A stretch of 64,000 bases of DNA from an uncultured Alphaproteobacteria bacterium (GTDB lineage Bacteria > Pseudomonadota > Alphaproteobacteria > Thalassobaculales > Thalassobaculaceae): the NCBI GenBank assembly GCA_902629125.1, contig CACOPQ010000002.1:1-64000 (forward strand), written 5' to 3'. Shown piece after piece: positions 8,677-16,788 of this stretch (position 1 is its first letter; each line of letters starts with the position of its first letter). Under the pieces are notes generated by a model that had not been told where the DNA came from, did no database searches, and saw only the letters and a program-made list of their open reading frames with translations. Both the position numbers and the translations under genes were made by a program.

Positions 8677-9795
8677 ATGCAGAATGTACTTACGCATCCT
8701 AAAAGGAAAACCAAAGTTGTTTTTGTACAACTTGGTTCTCCGGAAAACCCAACTCCCAAAGCTGTGCGAAAATACCTTCGTGCTTTTCTGGGGGATCCAC
8801 GAGTAGTTGATATTAACCCCTGGCTTTGGAAGATAATTCTTAACTGTTTTGTATTACCTTTGCGGCCGAGAAAGTCGGCACAACTGTATAAGAGAATTTG
8901 GGATGGTAAAAGCTTTCCACTGATTACCAATACTGCTGAGTTCACGAAAAGTGTGAGATCAGAACTAGCTACAATAGACCCTAAAGGTTATGTCGAGGTC
9001 GATCATGCCTTTTTATTGTCACCTCCCTTTGTCAACGAAGTGTATGACAGCTGGGAAGAAGATTTGAAAAATGGAACCGGAGCAACAAAGTTATTGGTTA
9101 TACCCATGTTCCCTCAATATTCCGAAAGTACAATAGCATCTGGCATAGATGCGCTTTCAAAAGAACTTGCGCAGCGCGTCAAAATTCCAACTTTTGAGGT
9201 AATTACAAATTTTCACCGAACACATGCATTTATAGATAATTCCGTCAGTAGGGTTGATGCTAAAATAAAGGAATTGCTTGACCAGGGTATACGATTAGAT
9301 AGTTTGGTTATATCCTTTCACGGAATGCAGAAACGACGCGTGGTTGAAAAAGGCGACGATTACTACCGTCACTGCTATGAGACATTTCGTCTGATTACCT
9401 CAAAATTGAAGCATCTTCGGCCTGAACAGGCGATAATGAGTTTTCAAAGTAGATTTGGCTCAGAAGAGTGGATTACACCGTATACAGACGATGTTGTTGA
9501 AGATTTGATAAACAAGGGGAAAAAAGAAATTGCTGTTTACTCTCCAAGCTTCGTTGCGGATTGCTTAGAAACAACAGATGAACTTGGTCATGAACTTGTA
9601 AATGAGGCTAGGGAATGGGGAGGTAATATTTATCCAATTGAGTGTTTGAATACCGACAAACAGTGGTGCAAAGATTTTGCTAAATATACATTTGTTCAGG
9701 CGGAGGGGTCGGCGCAGGACAAAGAAGACATTGAATACCAACTGTCTTCGAGTGACTATGCTGAAATACCTAGGCTGCGTATGAATGTGAAGTAA
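8677..9795 (+). CDS. hemH: Ferrochelatase
   Basis: The 372-aa protein inserts Fe2+ into protoporphyrin IX, the last step of protoheme synthesis. The signature SFHGMQKR gives metal-site H215, and SPSFVADCLETTDELG gives E298. The N-terminal QLGSPENPTPKAVRKYLRAFL loop and the PMFPQYSEST segment are standard. No membrane segment is present, so it is soluble or peripheral. It is a single-gene unit inside otherwise accessory DNA, and a decayed integrase starts 38 bp downstream. As an essential-type gene it may mark chromosomal backbone between insertions. Confidence 0.95.
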   Translation: MQNVLTHPKRKTKVVFVQLGSPENPTPKAVRKYLRAFLGDPRVVDINPWLWKIILNCFVLPLRPRKSAQLYKRIWDGKSFPLITNTAEFTKSVRSELATIDPKGYVEVDHAFLLSPPFVNEVYDSWEEDLKNGTGATKLLVIPMFPQYSESTIASGIDALSKELAQRVKIPTFEVITNFHRTHAFIDNSVSRVDAKIKELLDQGIRLDSLVISFHGMQKRRVVEKGDDYYRHCYETFRLITSKLKHLRPEQAIMSFQSRFGSEEWITPYTDDVVEDLINKGKKEIAVYSPSFVADCLETTDELGHELVNEAREWGGNIYPIECLNTDKQWCKDFAKYTFVQAEGSAQDKEDIEYQLSSSDYAEIPRLRMNVK

Positions 9796-9832
9796 TTATG
9801 TTGAACAGGCCTTTCCTATTTAGATAAATTTT

Positions 9833-10160
9833 TTAAAATGCATCGCGTGTTAAGCCTTGATCTAATAACCAATCACCGAACTTACCTGCATCTGATGTGC
9901 TATATTCACTTATCGGCCTACCACCTAATTCCTTGATGACACATTCCTTTGCTCGATTAGCACCTCTGATTAGCACCTCTATAGAATGTTTTACTTCTGC
10001 CGTGTCCTTTGAGTTCAAAGTAAAACTCTACAGCTCAGATAGAGTAGGGACGTTATCTACTCGATCTGTCCAATCAGGTATTACCGAGAGTTTAGGGATA
10101 TCCAGCTTCTGTAATCTGACACCAAGCCAGTAGTCGTCTAAGCGCTTAGAATCATAGATG
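9833..10160 (-). pseudogene. N-terminal fragment of a tyrosine recombinase (integrase)
   Basis: On the minus strand an open frame runs YDSKRLDDYWLGVRLQKLDIPKL to TLSEL, one in-frame TAG, then ECVIKELGGRPISEYSTSDAGKFGDWLLDQGLTRDAF and stop. This matches the N-terminal, core-binding part of a phage-type integrase common in alphaproteobacteria. The catalytic domain is absent here, but a matching C-terminal fragment lies at 16.2-16.65 kb on the other strand. Non-functional. Confidence 0.65.
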
Positions 10161-10292
10161 ACAATCTTAATTGGTTAATGTGCTTAACTTAAACTTTGCT
10201 TGTATAATTTGGATAATTAGCTTATCCACCGATCAAAGCACGGGTATAATCATGATGACTGAATGTCTAGCCCAGTGTTAAGGGAGTTGAGA

Positions 10293-11027
10293 ATGAAAGA
10301 GGTACGCGATAAATATATTGACCTACTAATGAGAACGATTCTTTGTTCAATGTATCCGGACCCAGCCCTGGCTTACGGTTCAGATGATAACAATCATCGA
10401 AAGGAAGGGAGAGATTGGCCAGGTATAGCTCACTCAATGATAGGAGAATATAGAGCAAAAAATATTGTCGATTTATGTAAACGAGTAATCGAAGAAGAGG
10501 TTCCTGGGCATTTTCTTGAAGCTGGAGTTTGGCGCGGAGGCACTTGCATCCTTATGCGGGGAATATTAGAAGCCTACCAAATAAATGACAGAAAAGTTTT
10601 TTGTGCAGATTCATTCGAGGGCCTACCTGTTCCTGATGAGAATAAATACCCGCGGGATGCAGGTGATATCCTTCACACATTTGAGCAATTGGCAGTGCCA
10701 TTAGAGACCGTTCAGGAAAATTTTAGACAATATGATCTTTTTGACGAACAGACAGTATTTTTGAAGGGCTGGTTCAAAGATACGATGCCAACAATTTCAG
10801 ACGAAACTTTTTCCATAATAAGGCTTGATGGAGATATGTATGGATCCACGATGGATATTCTAAACAATATTTATGACAGTGTTTCAAAGGGCGGCTTTAT
10901 TGTTGTAGATGACTATGCACTCCCAACTTGCAAGGCTGCAGTTGAAGATTTTCGCGAACAGCGGAATATCTGCGACAAAATTTATGAGATCGATTGGACA
11001 GGAATTTGGTGGCAGAAAACTCAATAA
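10293..11027 (+). CDS. TylF/macrocin-type O-methyltransferase family protein
   Basis: A SAM-dependent methyltransferase of the TylF (macrocin O-methyltransferase) family. These proteins methylate hydroxyls on sugars or small metabolites using a metal ion. Visible are FLEAGVWRGG (SAM loop), CADSFEGLP, RLDGDMYGSTMD (metal and catalytic Asp region) and VVDDYALP. I chose ATG 10293 because AGGGAG sits seven bases before it; the ATG at 10263 adds 10 residues and lacks a site. It is followed after 3 bp by a second methyltransferase, so the two are surely co-transcribed. Confidence 0.85.
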   Translation: MKEVRDKYIDLLMRTILCSMYPDPALAYGSDDNNHRKEGRDWPGIAHSMIGEYRAKNIVDLCKRVIEEEVPGHFLEAGVWRGGTCILMRGILEAYQINDRKVFCADSFEGLPVPDENKYPRDAGDILHTFEQLAVPLETVQENFRQYDLFDEQTVFLKGWFKDTMPTISDETFSIIRLDGDMYGSTMDILNNIYDSVSKGGFIVVDDYALPTCKAAVEDFREQRNICDKIYEIDWTGIWWQKTQ

Positions 11028-11030
11028 TTA

Positions 11031-11774
11031 TTGATAGGGTTGTTCAACTGCCAACCCAGACGCGATTATTTGAAATATTACCGCGGTACAATTATCAAAA
11101 GAAGGCTTAATTTACGAGAGGACGTGCACTTGAACCTTTGGCAAGATTTCAAAACAAATGACAAGAAATTAATCCATAAATGGATGCACTACTTCCCAAT
11201 ATATGAACGGCATTTATCGTGCTTTAGAAACAAAACGACCACAATGGTAGAGATTGGCGTTTCCAAAGGTGGTTCATTGCAAATGTGGCAGAGATTTTTA
11301 GGCCCCATGGCGACTTTAGTTGGGATAGACATTGATGCCTCCTGCGCAGAACATGAGGACGATAACATTTTTGTCCGCATTGGGGACCAAAGTGATAAAT
11401 CTTTTCTTCAGTCAGTTTTTCAGGAATTTGGGACGCCTGATATAATAATAGACGATGGAAGTCATATAATGTCACATATTGGCGCTACGTTTGAGTATTT
11501 TTATCCCAGATTATCGAAAAATGGAATTTACATTGTTGAAGATTTGCACACGGCGTATTGGGAGGAATTTGAAGGAGGAGTTGAAAACCCAGAAACGTTT
11601 ATAAATAAAAGCAAAAGCTTCGTTGATAAATTGAACGCTGATCATGCTAGAGGAGTAATTGAACCTGATTTCATATCCAAAAATACTTTTGGTATCTCTT
11701 TCTATGATAGTGTCGTAGTTCTCGAAAGAGGGTCAATACCGCTTAAAAAAGCTCCTATGACTGGTCATAATTAG
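11031..11774 (+). CDS. Class I SAM-dependent methyltransferase
   Basis: 247 aa from TTG 11031; a later start in the first 30 codons is possible because no ATG lies before residue 52. The Rossmann-type core shows TMVEIGVSKGGSLQMWQ (SAM loop), TLVGIDIDASC, IIDDGSHIMSH and GIYIVEDLHTAYW. This pattern is shared with the Methyltransf_24 and CmcI-like group that often sits in sugar or antibiotic clusters. It is tightly coupled to the TylF-like gene upstream (3-bp gap). The acceptor substrate is unknown. Confidence 0.8.
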   Translation: MIGLFNCQPRRDYLKYYRGTIIKRRLNLREDVHLNLWQDFKTNDKKLIHKWMHYFPIYERHLSCFRNKTTTMVEIGVSKGGSLQMWQRFLGPMATLVGIDIDASCAEHEDDNIFVRIGDQSDKSFLQSVFQEFGTPDIIIDDGSHIMSHIGATFEYFYPRLSKNGIYIVEDLHTAYWEEFEGGVENPETFINKSKSFVDKLNADHARGVIEPDFISKNTFGISFYDSVVVLERGSIPLKKAPMTGHN

Positions 11775-11849
11775 AAAGCTTCAACTAAATCAATCACTCT
11801 ACAGCCGAGTAGAAAATGCAATTTTAAAAATCTAGTAATATTTCCTTAT

Positions 11850-12059
11850 TTGTTTTTCGTTACCAGAAAAACTGATCCAAAAATTTATGACTGGTATCTA
11901 AGAAGGGTCTATCAACCATTGATGGATATGGAAAAAGCGGAACTTGATGCCGCAAAAATCAGGCAGGTGAGGAAGATGGACTTATTTATTCACAACCGCT
12001 TCATTATTGTGTGGGTTGGAAATAGATCTTTTCTGAACGCCATTAAAAATGAGGAGTAA
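11850..12059 (+). CDS. Small hypothetical ORF, uncertain
   Basis: A 69-codon frame from TTG with a plausible hydrophilic sequence (YDWYLRRVYQPLMDMEKAELDAAKIRQVRKMD) and a hydrophobic tail. It ends 6 bp before the VOC gene, which fits an operon, but it has no good start site. It may instead be the remnant of the C-terminus of a lost protein. No family recognised. Confidence 0.3.
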   Translation: MFFVTRKTDPKIYDWYLRRVYQPLMDMEKAELDAAKIRQVRKMDLFIHNRFIIVWVGNRSFLNAIKNEE

Positions 12060-12065
12060 TCAAAG

Positions 12066-12488
12066 ATGTCTTTGTTTACATTTGATCACATACATCTGCT
12101 TAGCAGTAATCCCCAAGAAGCTGCCGATTGGTATTGCGAGATGTTGGGAGGAACAATTGAAAAAAATGAAGTTATTAGGGATGCACCATCGATTAATGTT
12201 CGACTCGGAAGCCTCCAGCTTATCATTAGAGGCGAAAGGGCTGGCGAGTCCCCTAGTGTACCCAATGGGATAAAACACTTTGACAAGTTTTCGAGTCATA
12301 ACGAGTGGGGAATGGACCACTTTGCTTTTATTTATAATGGTGATTTGAAAATTTATTGCGAGGAACTGCGGAATAAAGGAGTTTCTTTTAATGTTGAACC
12401 TTGGGAATTCTTGCCCGGGATCTCAATTTGTTATGTGGCAGCCCCTGATGGCGTCAGCATCGAACTAATTCAAGCCTATGAAAGTTAA
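12066..12488 (+). CDS. VOC (glyoxalase/bleomycin resistance) family protein
   Basis: A 140-aa single VOC module pair. TFDHIHLLSSNPQEAADWYCEMLGG opens the first beta-alpha-beta-beta-beta unit and WGMDHFAFIYNGD opens the second. The likely metal ligands are H8 (FDHIH), the His of MDHFAF and the Glu of SIELIQ near the end. Members act as glyoxalases, dioxygenases, epimerases or resistance proteins, so the reaction is open. GGAG precedes the ATG. It lies between methyltransferases and a DehI-like gene on the same strand. A dead paralogue is at 4.5-4.8 kb on the other strand. Confidence 0.8.
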   Translation: MSLFTFDHIHLLSSNPQEAADWYCEMLGGTIEKNEVIRDAPSINVRLGSLQLIIRGERAGESPSVPNGIKHFDKFSSHNEWGMDHFAFIYNGDLKIYCEELRNKGVSFNVEPWEFLPGISICYVAAPDGVSIELIQAYES

Positions 12489-12528
12489 TTAACTAGTTTG
12501 ATACGAAGATTGATTGGTTTAGAGAACA

Positions 12529-13332
12529 ATGTTTGAAATTACAGAGAAAGAAGCGACAGGAGAAGTTGCTGAGATTTATCAGGATATTCGTGAGACTATG
12601 AATATGCCTTTCCCGCAGACGATATGGAGGAACTTAGCCACCAAAGAGGGCGCACTCCAATGGGTTTGGTATTCATTGAAACCGATTTATCAATCTGGGG
12701 CAGTTGCACATTATGCATCGGAGCTTCGGGGTTCGTTGGATATTCCAAGTGTTTCGACGATTCCTGATTCGGCATTTAATGTATTGGGAATTAGTGACCA
12801 GGATAGGCAGCATATCAGCGAGTTTCTGGACAGTTTGAACTTTGGAAACTCACAAAATATTATAGGATTAAGCGCTCTATATTCAGACCCTTCGGGTGAA
12901 GTAACAACCAAAACATTCAAAAATCCTGTGAAACGAAAATATTCGGATCTACCATCTTTAATCGACCCCGATACACTTGGCAAAAATGAAAAGGCGTTAT
13001 TCGATTTAATAAATCAAATTGGACAAGATGTATCAGTTGGATTTCCTCCCGCTTGGAGCCGAGGATTGGCTCGATGGCCTAAGCTTCTACCTATTATTTG
13101 GAATACGCTCTCTATGATAGAAGCGGATGGAAGATTAGAACAATTAAAGCAAAAAACTAAAGATGAAGCTTTTCAAAACTCTTCTATACTTGCCTCATGG
13201 ATAAATAAGATCCCCCCTCCAAAAATAGGTAATCAAGTTTTAGAGCAGTTAAAAAAATTAACTCAGGGGGGGATCCCGAGAGCGCTCCCTGTTGGATTGC
13301 TACTGCATAAAATGTTTGATGCCAGAAATTAA
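12529..13332 (+). CDS. DehI-like (2-haloacid dehalogenase family) protein
   Basis: A 267-aa protein with the two-repeat all-helical layout of the DehI family. ATGEVAEIYQDIRETMNMPFPQTIWRNLA near residue 8 is echoed by EKALFDLINQIGQDVSVGFPPAWSRGLARWP near 155. DehI enzymes remove halide from 2-haloacids without a covalent ester, but many family members are uncharacterised and AhpD-related. I could not confirm the catalytic Asp by alignment. It lies 40 bp after the VOC gene and before an SDR, probably in one transcript. Confidence 0.65.
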   Translation: MFEITEKEATGEVAEIYQDIRETMNMPFPQTIWRNLATKEGALQWVWYSLKPIYQSGAVAHYASELRGSLDIPSVSTIPDSAFNVLGISDQDRQHISEFLDSLNFGNSQNIIGLSALYSDPSGEVTTKTFKNPVKRKYSDLPSLIDPDTLGKNEKALFDLINQIGQDVSVGFPPAWSRGLARWPKLLPIIWNTLSMIEADGRLEQLKQKTKDEAFQNSSILASWINKIPPPKIGNQVLEQLKKLTQGGIPRALPVGLLLHKMFDARN

Positions 13333-13466
13333 CTTATATTAAAATTCATCCAATAGAATGAGCGAATATCGATCTAATAACATTTTCAGCGATCTGAATC
13401 TGGATACACTTGCGGCTATCTGAGAGAGTTCTGGGTATATATCCTATTTTCTGTAGAGGGTAACTA

Positions 13467-14216
13467 ATGGAAATTAATGATAAAGTAGCTTTTATTACTG
13501 GTGGTTCGGGTGGTCTTGGTTCAGTAATCGCACTTCGCTTGGCTGCAAGCGGAGCAAACATAGCGATAAGCTATGGCCAGAATTTGGCTGCGGCAAAAGA
13601 GATCGAAACGCAAATAATTGCTATGGGTCGTAAGTGCTGTACCTTAGAAATGAACCAGAGAGATCCTCAATCGGTAGTTAATTCAGTAAATCATATCGTA
13701 TCCGAATTAGGCGCGGTTGATATTCTAGTCAATAACGCCGCGTGGAATGCGGCAGTACCGTTTAAAGATTTAGACGCTCTCACTCCCGAGCTCTGGGACC
13801 GAATGCATGAGACTAACCTCCGAGGACCATTTTTGGTTACACGCGCTTGTGCGCCCCATTTGCGAAAGAATAAAATGGGACGCGTTATTAATATCTCTGC
13901 CTTTATTGGTCTAAGTGCCGAAGGAAGCAGCATTGCACATGCTACAGCTAAGGCTGGGTTGATACATCTTAATCGGTGTTTAGCAAGTGCTCTAGCTCCA
14001 GATGTTACGGTTAATAGCATTGCTCCAGGTTTAATGGAGGGCACAGTAATGTTTGAAAAGATAAGTGCTGAAGCTGTCGAGGCTGGGCGGCAACGCGCAA
14101 AACTAAATCGTCATACGAGTCTGGAGGATGTTGCTGATCAAGTACTAACGTTTTGCCGCGCAGAGAGCGTCACTGGTCAAGTTCTAGTTATCGATGGAGG
14201 TATTGTTTTTCATTAA
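13467..14216 (+). CDS. SDR family protein with substituted catalytic Ser and Tyr
   Basis: A 249-aa classical-length short-chain dehydrogenase/reductase. It keeps the cofactor motif TGGSGGLG, LVNNAA at 88-92, N117, K162 and the SVTGQVLVIDGG end. The catalytic Ser position is A145 (NISA) and the Tyr of YxxxK is H158 (HATAK). The spacing from 145 to 158 equals the Ser-to-Tyr spacing of FabG, so the alignment is secure. The Tyr-to-His change is a single-base difference (CAT for TAT). It may be a non-redox binding protein, use another base, or be inactive. AGAGGG precedes the ATG. Confidence 0.82.
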   Translation: MEINDKVAFITGGSGGLGSVIALRLAASGANIAISYGQNLAAAKEIETQIIAMGRKCCTLEMNQRDPQSVVNSVNHIVSELGAVDILVNNAAWNAAVPFKDLDALTPELWDRMHETNLRGPFLVTRACAPHLRKNKMGRVINISAFIGLSAEGSSIAHATAKAGLIHLNRCLASALAPDVTVNSIAPGLMEGTVMFEKISAEAVEAGRQRAKLNRHTSLEDVADQVLTFCRAESVTGQVLVIDGGIVFH

Positions 14217-14265
14217 GTCGAGCGGTATGAAGAGCAAACGTTCTCAATAAAAAGATCTATAGAAT

Positions 14266-16062
14266 TTATTTTTGCGACAGCGTACTTAAAAATACTTTGA
14301 GCCCGTTGACTAGTCGTTCATTACTTTGTTGTTCTGAAAATACTATGTTTCTGCCATCTAGAACACTTTCAATAAAAGTAGGTGATGTGGTTCTGAGATG
14401 ATGAAAATGTTGTTCAGCTAATTCATAATTATTTATTTCTGACGCGTATGCGATCATAAGTGCACGTCGTATCGGTGCATTTTGAACAGCTTGAATAGCT
14501 TTTTCAGCCCAATCCAAAAACTTGTCATTATCTCTATCTACAAACGCACACATAGCCATTGTTAGATAAAAAAACCTACCTAAGTAGGGATCCTTTGGGC
14601 TTAACTTGTAAGCGCTCATTGCACAATCTTTTGCATCTTCCGACCGTGCTAGTGAAGCAAGTGCGTATGAAAGACCAAACGCCGTTTCGCTATCATTCGG
14701 GTTTAACTCTCGTGCTTTTTCTAGATCAGATAAGGCCGCCCGAAAATCACCCTGCCTAGTCCTCGTTAACCCTCTTACTCGATAACCGGTTACTGAATTT
14801 TGAATATTTCCCAGTAATTGCGTTGCTAATTCCAGAGCTTTTTGTGAAGCTCTTTCGGGAGCTTCGCCCCAACCAAACAAGCTTTTTACGAAAAGACAAG
14901 CACCAGCGTTATTATATGCGGCTTCACATTTTGGGTTAATATTTATGGCCGTTAAACACAAATTCAGAGCCAGGTCCACCTGCTCTGGTTTATTTGTTTG
15001 AAGCGCTTCAGAGATTAAGGCTGACGCTCTCCATGCTTTATCGTAGGACTCATCAAATATCCTTTGAGTATTTGTCCCTCTTGCCGATTGTTTGGAAATT
15101 ATTTCCGGCACCAAGCTCATAACCACTTGTCGAGTCACTTGCTCTTGAAGATCAAAAACATCCTCCAAAAGCCCATCATACCGCTCCGCCCATAGATGAG
15201 AATCATCATTTCCATCTATTAATTGTGCGCTGATCCGTACTTTTTGTCCTGCTTTTCTTACGCTACCTTCCAATACATATTGAACCTGTAATTCCTTAGC
15301 TGCTGTTTTCGTGTCCACAGCTACGTTTTTGAACGTAAAGGCTGAATTCCGCGAAATTACAAAGACACTATCAAATCGAGAAAGCTCTGTAATAACGTCT
15401 TCGGTAATGCCGTCACAAAAGTACTCTTGCTCGGGATCATTTGACATATTTACAAATGGTAAAACAGCGATTGAGGGTTTCATTAGCGTTGTGTTTAATT
15501 TTTGTATTTTTATTTGCTGTGTTTTGTTCACCTGTTCTATACCAGGTGGCCACATAAAAATTTCTACATCATCCTGTATATTTTTTAATTGATGGAAGCC
15601 TGTTGATACAAATTCTTCTGTTAGTTTTCCCTGAATTTCCTGGTTAACTTTTACGGGTATAGCTATTGCACTTGGGTTACAAATCGATTGAATCCTTACT
15701 GCCAAATTCACACCATCACCATAAATATCCTCATCGTCTATTATAACATCACCCGAATTGACACCGATCCGTAACTCTAATGCAACATTATCAGGGTAAG
15801 AAAGAGCGGTACGTTGCAAGGAGTTCTGAATATCAATTGCTGCTTTTAATGCGCCAACAACGCTTGGAAAATCTACAAGATAACCGTCACCCATTTTCTT
15901 AAAAATTTTCCCACTATGCTCTTTAACTATGGGCGTTAATATTTCCGTCTCAAGGCGTTTTACCAGGCCTAGAGTTCCCTCTTCATCTTGAGACATATAT
16001 TTCGAGAACGAAACAACATCTGCGGCTAAAATTGCTGTAAGTTTTCGCTCGAGATCAACCAT
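14266..16062 (-). CDS. Class III adenylate cyclase with TolB-like and TPR domains
   Basis: 598 aa. An N-terminal class III nucleotide cyclase domain (about 1-175) shows both metal aspartates, in AADVVSFSKYM and MGDGYLVDF, and the DGVNLAVR segment. It is followed by a TolB-like segment (PSIAVLPFVNMSNDPEQEYFCDGI) and C-terminal TPR-type helical repeats. This arrangement is common in alphaproteobacteria and produces cAMP under control of the C-terminal part. No transmembrane helix is seen. It converges on the SDR cassette, and its 5' end abuts the integrase C-terminal remnant. Confidence 0.88.
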   Translation of the reverse strand: MVDLERKLTAILAADVVSFSKYMSQDEEGTLGLVKRLETEILTPIVKEHSGKIFKKMGDGYLVDFPSVVGALKAAIDIQNSLQRTALSYPDNVALELRIGVNSGDVIIDDEDIYGDGVNLAVRIQSICNPSAIAIPVKVNQEIQGKLTEEFVSTGFHQLKNIQDDVEIFMWPPGIEQVNKTQQIKIQKLNTTLMKPSIAVLPFVNMSNDPEQEYFCDGITEDVITELSRFDSVFVISRNSAFTFKNVAVDTKTAAKELQVQYVLEGSVRKAGQKVRISAQLIDGNDDSHLWAERYDGLLEDVFDLQEQVTRQVVMSLVPEIISKQSARGTNTQRIFDESYDKAWRASALISEALQTNKPEQVDLALNLCLTAININPKCEAAYNNAGACLFVKSLFGWGEAPERASQKALELATQLLGNIQNSVTGYRVRGLTRTRQGDFRAALSDLEKARELNPNDSETAFGLSYALASLARSEDAKDCAMSAYKLSPKDPYLGRFFYLTMAMCAFVDRDNDKFLDWAEKAIQAVQNAPIRRALMIAYASEINNYELAEQHFHHLRTTSPTFIESVLDGRNIVFSEQQSNERLVNGLKVFLSTLSQK

Positions 16063-16180
16063 TTTATCTTTAGAAAATACCAGTGCCTAAACTTAAACAT
16101 CAAAATACTAAGGAGATTTATTGATAATGTTACAGCTAAAAAATAATACCATCAACATCACTGGTAAACGTATTAAAGAT

Positions 16181-16650
16181 ATGGGGTTGGCCGAGCTTGA
16201 GAGAAGTGAAGCCTGGATGATTAAAGTCTGATATTGTTCTCGATACAGAGACCCCTAACCTCAATTTGATCCGTCACCCTTGGCGTAGACTTAAGACGAG
16301 TGGAAATGAGAGAAAGGTACCTTTAGTTGGTACATCACTATGGTCAGCTAAACATATCAAACAATTTGATCCAACCACGCTATTTGCATTCCCAAGATAT
16401 AATGATGGGGAACTTGCAAATGTCAACTCAGCAAGTGCAGCCCTTTAATAAATGGTTGACGCCAATGGTCAGTGAAGGATGTGTTGTAGATTCATTCAGA
16501 CATTCCATGAGAGATCGATTAAGAGCCGTTGAATGTCCCAAAGAAATAATTGATCAGATTGGTGGATGAGCTTCACGTGATGTTGGCGAGAGTTATGGTG
16601 AGTGATTTCCGTTAGATAAAGTGAGTGAATGGGTACATAAAATCAGTCTT
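16181..16650 (+). pseudogene. C-terminal fragment of a tyrosine recombinase (integrase)
   Basis: Translation with frame changes gives SDIVLDTETPNLNLIRHPWRRLKT, NERKVPLVGTSLWSAKH, NVNSASAAL, then NKWLTPMV, SFRHSMRDRLRAVECPKEIIDQIGG and VGESYGE. SFRHSMRDRLR is the HxxR box of the catalytic domain, and the position of the final Tyr is GESYGE. A double stop follows SASAAL and a TGA follows IGG. The matching N-terminal fragment lies at 9.83-10.16 kb on the opposite strand. Non-functional. Confidence 0.75.
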
Positions 16651-16788
16651 TGTTCATATGTGAGCAGCTGATTTAACTCGGATCAAGAATGCTTAGATCT
16701 TGCCCATCAATTTATCTTTAAACATAATAACTATTTATTATGCTATGAACCCAAATCATATCTAACCGTTTTTTTTAGGCTTAATAAT

